NCBI GenBank assembly: GCA_002404055.1
Contig: DHIZ01000371.1
Span: 1,721 to 22,352 of the forward strand
Direction: 5' to 3'
From: Chloroflexi bacterium UBA4733
GTDB taxonomy: Bacteria > Chloroflexota > UBA4733
Length of the DNA stretch: 20,632 nucleotides
Shown: in pieces, positions 14,047 to 20,632 of the stretch
How positions within the stretch are numbered: position 1 is the first letter of the stretch
How the letters are laid out: each line of letters begins with the position of its first letter
Notes under the pieces: model-generated
Told to the model about the DNA's origin: nothing
Database searches by the model: none
What the model saw: only the letters and a program-made list of their open reading frames with translations
Translations under genes and position numbers: made by a program

Positions 14047-15484
14047 GGGCCCGTTGCTTGTCGCGCTCCCGCTGTTGCTTGGCGCCGGTGCGGCGGGCCG
14101 GCCCTTGCGGCAGGGCCATGCCACCAGTCATGCCTTCCATGCCGGGCATCCCGGCCATGCCGTTCATCATGCCGCGCGGCATCTTGCCGGTCGACACCTG
14201 CTTCATCATCTTGCGCATCTGCTCGAACTGGTTGACGAGCTGGTTGATCTCCTGGGGCGTGGTGCCGCTACCACGGGCGATGCGGCGGCGGCGGCTGCCG
14301 TCGATCACCTCGGGATGGCGGCGTTCCAGCAGCGTCATTGAGGTGATGATCGCCTCCATGTGCGTCATCTCCTTGCCGTCCAGCGCGGCCGTCAGTTCTT
14401 CGTTCTTCACAAGGCTGCCGAGGCCGGGGATCATGCCGAGCAACTGGGAGAGCGGCCCCATCTTCTTCATGGTCTGCAACTGGTTATAGAAGTCTTCGAA
14501 GTTGAAGCTGGCGGTGCGCAGCTTCTGCTCCATCTCTTTGGCCTGCTCTTCGGTGAAGGCCTCCTGGGTGCGCTCGATCAGCGTGAGCACATCGCCCATG
14601 CCGAGGATGCGTGAGGCCAGGCGGTCGGGAAAGAAGGGTTCCAGGCCATCGGGGCGTTCGCTGGTGCCCAGGAACTTGACGGGGATGCCGGTGACTGCGT
14701 GGATGGAGAGGGCGGCGCCGCCGCGGGCGTCGGAATCCATGCGGGTGAAGATCAGTCCGGTCACCGCCACGCGCTTGTGGAACTCCTGAGCGACTTTGAC
14801 CGCTTCCTGCCCGGTCATGGCGTCGACCACCAGCAACGTCTCGTTGGGGTGGACGAGCTGGTGGATGCGCTGCACTTCCTGCATGCGCTCTTCGTCGATC
14901 TGCAGGCGACCGGCGGTGTCCAGGATGACCACATCGTTGCCGTCGCGCCGGGCGCGCTCCAGGGCGTGGACGCAGATATCTTCCGGCCGGACGTTAACGC
15001 CTTCGCTGAACACCGGGATGCTCAGTTGGCCGCCCAGCGTCTGCAACTGCTCGATGGCGGCGGGACGATAAATATCGGCGGCGACCAGCAACGGTTTGCG
15101 ATGCTGGCGACGCAGCAGAAGGCCCAGCTTGCCGGCGCTGGTCGTCTTGCCGGCCCCTTGCAGGCCGACCATCATGATGACGTGCGGCCCCGGCCCCTTC
15201 AGTTCCAGTTGGGAGGACGTGGAGCCGAGCAGCTCCACAAGTTGGTCGTGGACGAGTTGGACCACCTTCTGGGCCGGTGTCAGCCCGGAGCCGACTTCCA
15301 GCGCCAGCGCGCTCTCCCGCAGTTTGCCAGTGAAGTCGCGCACGACGCGGAAGTTGACGTCGGCGGCAATCAGCGCGCTACGCACCTCGGCCAGCGCGGC
15401 ATCCACGTCCTCCGACGTCAGGCGCGACTTGCCCCGCATGGACTCGAAGGTCCCCTGCAGGCGCTCGGAAAGGCTCTCAAACAT
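14012..15484 (-). CDS. ffh: Signal recognition particle protein Ffh
   Basis: GTPase of the signal recognition particle; binds signal sequences as they leave the ribosome and delivers them to FtsY at the membrane. At 490 residues it is slightly longer than most. The N domain is 1 to about 95. The G domain has the P-loop GLQGAGKTTSAGKL (107-120), the DTAGRLQID switch region (189-197) and TRMDSDARGG (247-256). The M domain (about 325-490) has a Met-rich, basic tail (MRKMMKQV, MPRGMMNGMAGMPGMEGM) that contacts 4.5S RNA and signal peptides. In the G4 motif the usual TKxD Lys is Arg. It starts at ATG 15484 with GGTGAG eight bases upstream, and a GCCCGC-CGCA-GCGGGC hairpin sits at 15501-15516 in the leader. 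No SRP RNA gene was found nearby. Confidence 0.96.
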   Translation of the reverse strand: MFESLSERLQGTFESMRGKSRLTSEDVDAALAEVRSALIAADVNFRVVRDFTGKLRESALALEVGSGLTPAQKVVQLVHDQLVELLGSTSSQLELKGPGPHVIMMVGLQGAGKTTSAGKLGLLLRRQHRKPLLVAADIYRPAAIEQLQTLGGQLSIPVFSEGVNVRPEDICVHALERARRDGNDVVILDTAGRLQIDEERMQEVQRIHQLVHPNETLLVVDAMTGQEAVKVAQEFHKRVAVTGLIFTRMDSDARGGAALSIHAVTGIPVKFLGTSERPDGLEPFFPDRLASRILGMGDVLTLIERTQEAFTEEQAKEMEQKLRTASFNFEDFYNQLQTMKKMGPLSQLLGMIPGLGSLVKNEELTAALDGKEMTHMEAIITSMTLLERRHPEVIDGSRRRRIARGSGTTPQEINQLVNQFEQMRKMMKQVSTGKMPRGMMNGMAGMPGMEGMTGGMALPQGPARRTGAKQQRERDKQRAHAQARAKNKKR

Positions 15485-15500
15485 GCTCAGTTCTCACCAA

Positions 15501-15516
15501 GCCCGCCGCAGCGGGC
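15501..15516 (-). other. Short GC-rich hairpin in the ffh leader
   Basis: GCCCGC and GCGGGC pair perfectly around CGCA, just upstream of the ffh ribosome site. The rest of the 299-base gap between ffh and the plus-strand binding-protein gene (15485-15783) holds only the promoter listed at 15693-15720. I see no coding region, tRNA or SRP RNA there. Confidence 0.4.
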
Positions 15517-15692
15517 AAACGCTACCTGCCTCTGCTGCATGGTACCAGCGGGGGCACGGAAGCGGGGAAGTTCGCCAGCGGGTAAGCGAGGTAGCCGATG
15601 CCACCAACCGCGGCGAAGCGCGGCGAGGCGCGTGGGCAGGCACCCTCCCTCCGCACCCGCCTTACACGGTGCGCCCCGAGTAGTGCGGCGGC

Positions 15693-15720
15693 TTGACAAC
15701 CGGCGTTGGGGCAGTAGAAT
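15693..15720 (+). promoter_or_regulatory. Sigma-70-type promoter for the second sugar-binding lipoprotein
   Basis: TTGACA (15693-15698), a perfect -35, is followed after 16 bases by TAGAAT (15715-15720), which matches the -10 consensus at five of six positions. Transcription would start near 15727, giving a leader of about 57 bases with the AGGAG ribosome site at 15771-15775. This is the best vegetative promoter in the window. Confidence 0.7.
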
Positions 15721-15783
15721 ACGGAGCGAGACGGCGCGCCAGTTGGTCGGGCATTGGCGCCGTTGAGATAAGGAGATGGGCCC

Positions 15784-17313
15784 ATGGCAAAGGGTACCCT
15801 GAGCCGACGCGAACTGCTCGGGCGTTTGGCGGTCATCGCCGGGGCGGGCCTCGTTGCCGCCGGCTGCGGCGCCTCGTCGGTTCAGGCTCCGCCGGCATCC
15901 GCGAGTTCCAGCGTCGCGGCGAGCAGTTCCGCCGTCGTGGCAAGCGGCACGACGACCGCCGCGAACGTTTCGAGCGCCACCACGACAGCTATGGCGAATG
16001 CGTCGGTGGCCACGGCGAGCGCGTCGGCGGCCACCACCGCGACGAGCAGCGTCGCTCCAGAGTCCATCAAGGTGGTGCCAGGTACGCTCAATTGGTGGCC
16101 CGGCTGGCCCGGTACCTACATGCGCGATGTGGCCAATGCCTTCATGAAGGACAATCCGACGATCAAGGTAGAGCCGGTGCTGTTCTACCCGGACAACACC
16201 AAGCTCATCGCCGCTGTCGTTGCGGGCACCGGTCCGGATGTTGTGTCGGATATCGGCTATTACAACTTCATCGAGCGGGGTGCGGTGCTGCCGGTCGACG
16301 ACATGCTCAAGGCGGAGAAGATCTCGACCACCGACGGCGACATTCGGGCGGCCAACTGGAATGCCTTCCACTGGCAGGGCAAGTACTACGGGGTGCCGGC
16401 GGTGGACACGGCCGGTCGCGGGGCGTTCGGCTACAACGTCGATCTGGTGCAGGCGGTGGGCCTGGACCCGAACCAGCCGCCGCAGACGTGGGACGACGTC
16501 TATCTCTGGCACCAGAAGCTCACCAAGAAGGACGCAGCGGGGAATCTGCTGCAGTTGGGCATGGATCCCCTGTTCAGCCGAGCAAATGCCACGAGCGACG
16601 GCGATACCTGGCTCTGGCCGGAGATGTGGGGCTTCCATTACTTCGACGTCAACACCTTAAAGTACGATATTGACCGTGCCGAGACCATCGACTTCTACAC
16701 GACGATTCAGAAGTTCTACGATCTCTCGGCCCCCGACAAGCAGGCTGCCTTTCAGAAGGTCTACACCAAGAGCTACGGCGCCTTTGGCATCGGCAAGCAG
16801 GCCATGGGCATCACCTACCCCTCCGGCCCGGGCGTGATCCACAAAATCAATCCGAACGGCAAGTACCAATGGACTTGGCCGCCCATGCCGACGAGCCGGA
16901 AGGGGATCAAGATGCAGAGCGCCGCCGGGCACGCCCAACTGCTGGTGAAGGGGAGCAAGCTCACCGACGCTGGTTTCAAACTGGCGCTATATATGACAGG
17001 GAAAACGGCCTGCGACATCCTCTTCGATCAGGTCGGCTGGGTCGGTCCCAGCAAGTCCTGGCAGAAGTCCATGGACCTCAGCAAGTTCCCCGCGGACGTG
17101 CAGCAGGGCATCCGGTTCTTCACCACGTCGCTGGACGAGGCCAAGGAGATCTGGACCGCCGACATGGACCCCGAAGACGAGTACCTGGGATCGAAATGGC
17201 GCGGCCTGGCTGCTCAGGTGAATCAGCACAAGATCGACCCGAAAACGGCCGCCCAGCAACTGCAGTTCGTCATGACCACCCAACTGAATAGTGAGGCGGG
17301 CCTCCTCAAGTGA
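15784..17313 (+). CDS. ABC sugar transporter substrate-binding lipoprotein (second copy, Tat-exported)
   Basis: Extracellular solute-binding protein, family 1, 509 residues. The N-terminus TLSRRELLGRLAVIAGAGL is a Tat signal and LVAAGC the lipobox, with Cys 28 lipidated. A long Ala/Ser/Thr tether (about 30-95) leads to the binding domain, which opens LNWWPGWPGTYMRDVANAF and continues with VVAGTGPDVVSDIGYYNF and NAFHWQGKYYGVPAV, typical of sugar binders that present many aromatic residues. It differs from the minus-strand copy at 4564-6027 well beyond recent duplication. ATG 15784 has AGGAG eight bases upstream. No permease or ATPase gene adjoins it. Instead it converges on the xylulokinase-like gene with an 8-base overlap. 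Its substrate may be a pentose or related sugar, but that rests on the neighbour only. Confidence 0.93.
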   Translation: MAKGTLSRRELLGRLAVIAGAGLVAAGCGASSVQAPPASASSSVAASSSAVVASGTTTAANVSSATTTAMANASVATASASAATTATSSVAPESIKVVPGTLNWWPGWPGTYMRDVANAFMKDNPTIKVEPVLFYPDNTKLIAAVVAGTGPDVVSDIGYYNFIERGAVLPVDDMLKAEKISTTDGDIRAANWNAFHWQGKYYGVPAVDTAGRGAFGYNVDLVQAVGLDPNQPPQTWDDVYLWHQKLTKKDAAGNLLQLGMDPLFSRANATSDGDTWLWPEMWGFHYFDVNTLKYDIDRAETIDFYTTIQKFYDLSAPDKQAAFQKVYTKSYGAFGIGKQAMGITYPSGPGVIHKINPNGKYQWTWPPMPTSRKGIKMQSAAGHAQLLVKGSKLTDAGFKLALYMTGKTACDILFDQVGWVGPSKSWQKSMDLSKFPADVQQGIRFFTTSLDEAKEIWTADMDPEDEYLGSKWRGLAAQVNQHKIDPKTAAQQLQFVMTTQLNSEAGLLK

Positions 17314-18880
17314 ATGGCGAGACGCCCTCCTTGAAGGCCGGGTAGCCGACCTCCGCTGTGTGCTCAAACAGCGGCGCCAGGGCGGGGTAGAGCGCGCGAT
17401 AAATGGGGTATTGCGCGGCGTAGGTGGCGACGTTGGCGGCGATGGGATCAGTGCGACTGTCCAGGTGAATCCAGGCATCGCAAGCGGCGGGGACTGTGGG
17501 ATAGAGGCCGTGGCCGACCGCGGCGAGCAGCGCGGCGCCGTAGGCGGGGCCTTCCTGGGACTGGACGGTGACGACGGGTGTGCCGAAGACGTCGGCCTGG
17601 ATCTGACGCCAGAGGTCGCTGCGAGCGCCGCCGCCGGAGGCGCGCACTTCGGCGATAGCCACCTGCATGTCGCGCAGGATTTCGAGGCTGTCGCGCAGGC
17701 TGTAGACGACGCCTTCTAGGACGGCGCGCAGTACATGCGCTCGCGTGTGGCGGCCCGTGATGCCATAGAGCACGCCGCGCGCGTTGGCATCCAGATGAGG
17801 GGTGCGTTCACCCATGAGGTAGGGTAGCCAGTGCAGGCCATCGGCGCCGACGGGGGCGGTGGCGGCTTCGGCGGTGAGCAGCGCATAGGGGTCGGTCTGG
17901 AGGCGTTGCGCGACAGCCGTCTCGGCAGCGGCGAACTGCTCGCGCCACCAGCGCAGCGATAGGCCTGCTCCCTGCGTCACTCCCATGACGTGCCAGGCGC
18001 CGGGCACTGCATGGCAGAAGGTGTGGACCCGGCCGCCGGGGTCCAGGGTGATCTCGCCGCTGTGGGCGAACACGACGCCCGACGTGCCGATGGTCGAGCT
18101 CACCAGACCGGGCCGGACGATGCCGTTGCCGACGCCGCCGGCTGCCTGGTCCCCGCCGCCAGCGATCACCGGCGTGCCGGCCGGGATGCCCAACTCGGCG
18201 GCGACCTGCGGGAGCAGCCGGCCGGTTATGACCGGCGACTCCACGACCTCCGGCAGCCAGGCGCGGGGGATGTCCAGGGCCGCCAGCATCTCCGCCGACC
18301 AGCGGCGACGGCGCACGTCCAGCAGCAGGGTGCCGGAAGCGTCGGAGACTTCCGTCACGTAATCGCCGGTCAGGAGGTAGCGCAGGTAGTCCTTGGGAAG
18401 CAAAATCTGGCTGATACGAGCGTACACGGCCGGTTCGTGCTCCCGTACCCAGAGCAGTTTGGGCGCCGTGAACCCTTCCAGGGCGGGGTTGCAGGTCAAC
18501 TGGATCAGGCGCTCGGCGCCGACCGTCGCAGTGATATGGCGGCACTGGGCGGTGGTGCGCTGGTCGCACCAGAGGATAGCGGGACGCAGCACCTGCCCTG
18601 TGCTATCCAGCAGCACCAGCCCGTGCATCTGACCGGTTAGCCCGATTGCCAGCACTGTCGGCTGGCCGGCAGCCGCGAGCGCCTGTCGCACCGCTGTCCT
18701 GGTCGCCGTCAGCCAATCGGCCGGGTACTGCTCCGCCCAGCCGGGTTCGGGTGTCGCCATCGGGTAGTCGGCGGAGGCAGTGGCCACCACGGTACCGGAG
18801 GGTGCGACCAGCAAGGCGCGGGCGCCGGTCGTGCCTACGTCGATTCCCAGCAGCACCACCCGTGCGTCGTTCGTGACCAT
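17306..18880 (-). CDS. xylB: Xylulokinase-like FGGY carbohydrate kinase
   Basis: Phosphorylates a sugar, most likely D-xylulose to xylulose-5-phosphate, feeding the pentose phosphate pathway. From ATG 18880 the product is 524 residues. It shows the FGGY N-terminal phosphate loop GIDVGTTGARALLV (12-25), the xylulokinase signature TGQMHGLVLLD (82-92), ILWCDQRTT, and the catalytic Asp in AGGGDQAAGGVGNG (Asp 244). The C-terminal FGGY signature region covers EVRASGGGARSDLWRQI and EGPAYGAALLAAVGHG. ATG 18880 is chosen over GTG 18904 because GAGAGG lies seven bases upstream and the phosphate loop falls at the usual distance. The QMHG motif favours xylulokinase over other FGGY kinases, but substrate range in this family is loose. 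It is convergent with the sugar-binding lipoprotein and divergent from the glycosyltransferase. Confidence 0.9.
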   Translation of the reverse strand: MVTNDARVVLLGIDVGTTGARALLVAPSGTVVATASADYPMATPEPGWAEQYPADWLTATRTAVRQALAAAGQPTVLAIGLTGQMHGLVLLDSTGQVLRPAILWCDQRTTAQCRHITATVGAERLIQLTCNPALEGFTAPKLLWVREHEPAVYARISQILLPKDYLRYLLTGDYVTEVSDASGTLLLDVRRRRWSAEMLAALDIPRAWLPEVVESPVITGRLLPQVAAELGIPAGTPVIAGGGDQAAGGVGNGIVRPGLVSSTIGTSGVVFAHSGEITLDPGGRVHTFCHAVPGAWHVMGVTQGAGLSLRWWREQFAAAETAVAQRLQTDPYALLTAEAATAPVGADGLHWLPYLMGERTPHLDANARGVLYGITGRHTRAHVLRAVLEGVVYSLRDSLEILRDMQVAIAEVRASGGGARSDLWRQIQADVFGTPVVTVQSQEGPAYGAALLAAVGHGLYPTVPAACDAWIHLDSRTDPIAANVATYAAQYPIYRALYPALAPLFEHTAEVGYPAFKEGVSPFT

Positions 18881-18920
18881 GTCTACGCCTCTCACCTGGC
18901 TCACACGATGATGATGCGCG

Positions 18921-18950
18921 ATTGTAAGCGGTAGACCCGTACTGGTGCAA
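18921..18950 (-). promoter_or_regulatory. Candidate sigma-70 promoter for the xylulokinase-like gene
   Basis: On the minus strand TTGCAC (18950-18945) and TACAAT (18926-18921) are separated by 18 bases. The -10 matches five of six consensus positions and the -35 only three. The start of transcription would be near 18914, 34 bases before the ATG. Confidence 0.45.
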
Positions 18951-19019
18951 TTCTTGCGTTGGCCGCCAACGCGGTACCTGTCAGGTCGCTGTCGCGCGGC
19001 AACGCCGAAGCGGGTACGC

Positions 19020-19045
19020 TAGGCTGGTCGGCGCCGTCCAGCCTA
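19020..19045 (+). other. Hairpin in the leader of the glycosyltransferase gene
   Basis: TAGGCTGG (19020-19027) and CCAGCCTA (19038-19045) are perfect reverse complements. The loop contains the self-complementary CGGCGCCG, so the stem could be longer. It lies about 33 bases before the GTG start. Its role is unknown. Confidence 0.4.
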
Positions 19046-19077
19046 ACTGGTGATCGTGGCCGTGATGGAGGAACGCT

Positions 19078-20217
19078 GTGGCGCGTCAGTTCGGTCGCGT
19101 TGCCGGCCCCCGGCTGCTGCCGGGTCGTTCACCCCGCTTCCTCCTGCTGATGCGCCTGCCGCTCGGCGATACACTGTTCGTGACGCCGACCATTCATGCG
19201 CTGCGCAAACGCTATCCGGGGGCGCAGATGACGGCTGTGGCCAGCGGCGCCAACGCGCCGCTGCTGGCCCATAACCCCGATCTGGACGACACGCTCGTGT
19301 TGCCATTCTGGGGGGATTGGCGGGGCGGTGGCACGCTGCCGGCGCAATTGCGCGTGCTACTGCAGCGCCACTACGACATTGCCCTCTGCTTCAACACGCC
19401 TGGCCTTGGCTGGCTTTCCTATGCATGCGGCATCCGGCGGCAGGAATTTCTCAACTACCTGCCGTTCTGGTGGCTCCTCCCGCACGACTTTGCCGCATGG
19501 AACAGCTGCCATGCAGTGGAACTGTACGCCACGGCGGCGCGGCGGCTGGACATCCCGCCGCTGGAGCGGCGCACCCATGTGCAGGTCATTCCGGCCGAAC
19601 ATGCTGGTATTGCCGGGTTGCTCCACCAGTTGCGGCTGAACCGAGCGCCGTTGCGCATTGTCATGCACCCCGGTAGCGGCGCCGCCCCGGTGCAGAAGCG
19701 CTGGCCGCTGAGCCATTTCGTCGAGGTAGGTCGCACGCTGGCCGAGCAGACGGGCGCCCACATCATCGTCGCTGGTGGTCCTGCCGAACAGGCGTTGGCC
19801 ACGCAACTGAGCCGTGCTATCGGACCCGCCGCCGTCTCGCTGGCCGGTCGCCTCCAACTGCGGCAGAGCATGGCGCTGTTTGCTGCCTGCGACCTGTTCA
19901 TCGGCAACGACTCCGGGCCGCTCCACCTGGCGGCAGCGGTCGGCACGCCGGCGGTCGGAATTTATGGGGCCACCGATCCGGCGGTGTTCGGCCCCTGGGC
20001 GCCGCCGGGGCAGGTCGTCACGATCCAGCCGGCGGGTGTGCAGCCGGTCATCCACTTTGTTGGCGGCGCGCCGATCTGGGAGCAGCTTGACGCCATCAGA
20101 CGACCCAGCGCAACGCTGGCCGCCGTCCCGCCGGCGGCCGTCGCCGCGGCCGCACTCCGCCTGTTGGAACAGCACGCGCCGGCGGATGCCGCGGAGGTGG
20201 AAGCGGCGGCGCGCTGA
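19078..20217 (+). CDS. Glycosyltransferase family 9 (heptosyltransferase-like)
   Basis: A GT9 enzyme that transfers an NDP-activated heptose-like sugar to an envelope glycan at the inner face of the membrane; 379 residues. The N-terminal Rossmann domain opens with LLMRLPLGDTLFVTPTIHAL, the GD-x3-x-TP motif at about 24-42. The C-terminal donor domain has MHPGSGAAPVQKRWPLSHFV (about 195-212) and the GNDSGPLHLAAAVGTPAVGI signature with YGATDP (about 276-300), both standard for WaaC/WaaF-type enzymes. It starts with GTG 19078, with GGAGG six bases upstream. If the host lacks LPS, as many Chloroflexota do, the acceptor is probably another surface glycan. The flippase-like and nucleotidyltransferase genes about 7-9 kb away may serve the same purpose, though they are not in one operon. 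Confidence 0.92.
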   Translation: MARQFGRVAGPRLLPGRSPRFLLLMRLPLGDTLFVTPTIHALRKRYPGAQMTAVASGANAPLLAHNPDLDDTLVLPFWGDWRGGGTLPAQLRVLLQRHYDIALCFNTPGLGWLSYACGIRRQEFLNYLPFWWLLPHDFAAWNSCHAVELYATAARRLDIPPLERRTHVQVIPAEHAGIAGLLHQLRLNRAPLRIVMHPGSGAAPVQKRWPLSHFVEVGRTLAEQTGAHIIVAGGPAEQALATQLSRAIGPAAVSLAGRLQLRQSMALFAACDLFIGNDSGPLHLAAAVGTPAVGIYGATDPAVFGPWAPPGQVVTIQPAGVQPVIHFVGGAPIWEQLDAIRRPSATLAAVPPAAVAAAALRLLEQHAPADAAEVEAAAR

Positions 20218-20293
20218 CGAATGGGGGCGTCGTATACTGAACGTGTTGACGGCCGCTGACGACCGCCTGTTCTCGATCACCGAGGAGGATGTG

Positions 20294-20563
20294 ATGGTCG
20301 GAGTTATGTTTGCGCTGGGCATTATCCTTGGCGTCGTCATCGCGGCGATCGTCGTGGCAGGGTCGCGGCGGCGGTCGGTTGATCGGGTGTTCCCTATAGC
20401 CCTGGGCATCGCCGCCATCGTCGCTTTGCTGGCCTTACTCACGGGGCACGGCCTGCTGGGTATCGGTGCAGCGGCAATCCTCGGCGTCGGAGAAGCCGCC
20501 GGGTTGGTGGGCAGCGCCGTGGTCGGCGGTCGCATGTTCAACGCCATGGATCAGAACCGCTAG
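20294..20563 (+). CDS. Small hydrophobic membrane protein of unknown function
   Basis: Function not recognised. The product is 89 residues with two or three hydrophobic stretches: VMFALGIILGVVIAAIVVAG (about 4-23), a short basic loop SRRRSVDR, FPIALGIAAIVALLALLTG (about 33-52), and a weaker GIGAAAILGVGEAAGLVGSAVVGG, ending in a polar RMFNAMDQNR tail. ATG 20294 has GAGGAGG five bases upstream; GTG 20291 is too close to it, and ATG 20306 is possible. It follows the glycosyltransferase by 76 bases. TATACT at 20233-20238 could give it its own promoter, although no -35 is convincing. Codon bias and membrane pattern support a real gene. Confidence 0.7.
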   Translation: MVGVMFALGIILGVVIAAIVVAGSRRRSVDRVFPIALGIAAIVALLALLTGHGLLGIGAAAILGVGEAAGLVGSAVVGGRMFNAMDQNR

Positions 20564-20582
20564 CGCGCTGCGCCGGTAACAG

Positions 20583-20630
20583 GGCCGCGATTGCGATCGG
20601 CGGCCAAGTTAACGGGGCGACTGCGGTCGC
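20583..20630. repeat. Palindromic repeat, copy c (runs to window end)
   Basis: GGCCGC (20583-20588) pairs with GCGGCC (20600-20605), and GCGAC-TGCG-GTCGC forms a second hairpin at 20617-20630. The 17 bases 20614-20630 are the exact reverse complement of 4497-4513, inside the 39-bp inverted repeat element. The GGCCGCGA-T/C-TGCG opening also resembles the outer arm at 4427-4439. It lies just after the small membrane protein's stop and probably continues beyond the window. Confidence 0.7.
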
Positions 20631-20632
20631 GT

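Noticed and set aside
15485..15692. Possible SRP 4.5S RNA gene next to ffh
   Set aside because: I looked for the conserved GGTCAGG / GGAAGNAGC apical signature on both strands and did not find it.
15487..16638. Minus-strand open frame between ffh and the second binding protein
   Set aside because: It is antisense to the binding-protein signal and linker region, has no domain, and its translation is repetitive Arg/Gly/Ala.
1..20632. CRISPR array, prophage, integrase or toxin-antitoxin module
   Set aside because: No regularly spaced direct repeats, phage genes, recombinases or paired small toxin genes are visible on either strand.

Overview
The window is ordinary-looking, GC-rich bacterial chromosome with short intergenic gaps and frequent GTG starts. 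I infer a Chloroflexota-like bacterium. The reasons are two Tat-type sugar-binding lipoproteins with Ala/Ser/Thr-rich linkers, a single-chain B12-dependent ribonucleotide reductase, an Uma2-family protein, an FGGY sugar kinase, a GH106-like glycosidase relic and dispersed GCGAC-hairpin repeats. No single marker proves the phylum, so this is an inference from gene content.

Layout. 1-2624 (+): the 3' end of lysS, then serS, then a small membrane-anchored protein of unknown role, spaced as one operon. 2753-3040 (+): a GlsB/YeaQ-type stress membrane protein behind a near-consensus sigma-54 promoter. 3082-7081: a sugar-uptake locus. A decayed glycoside hydrolase and a Tat lipoprotein substrate-binding protein lie on the minus strand, and an RpiR-type sugar-phosphate-sensing regulator diverges from them. 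Palindromic repeats bracket the dead hydrolase. 7143-9841 (-): an Uma2-family protein and the class II ribonucleotide reductase, the latter behind a textbook pair of NrdR boxes. 10093-13569: a flippase-like membrane protein (+), convergent with a sugar-1-phosphate nucleotidyltransferase and an AI-2E family membrane protein (-). 13654-15484 (-): a MazG-type pyrophosphohydrolase overlapping ffh. 15784-18880: a second sugar-binding lipoprotein (+) with a strong sigma-70 promoter, convergent with a xylulokinase-like kinase (-). 19078-20563 (+): a family 9 glycosyltransferase and a small membrane protein, followed by another repeat copy.

How the parts fit. Two carbohydrate-uptake loci are represented by their binding proteins, a regulator, a kinase and a glycosidase relic, but no ABC permease gene is in the window. 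The flippase-like protein, the nucleotidyltransferase and the GT9 enzyme suggest envelope glycan synthesis. The rest is housekeeping: translation, protein export and dNTP supply.

I found no convincing new multi-gene system. The signals most worth following are regulatory and structural: the NrdR box pair, the sigma-54 promoter, the 39-bp perfect inverted repeat with its relatives, and the repeat-bounded pseudogene.
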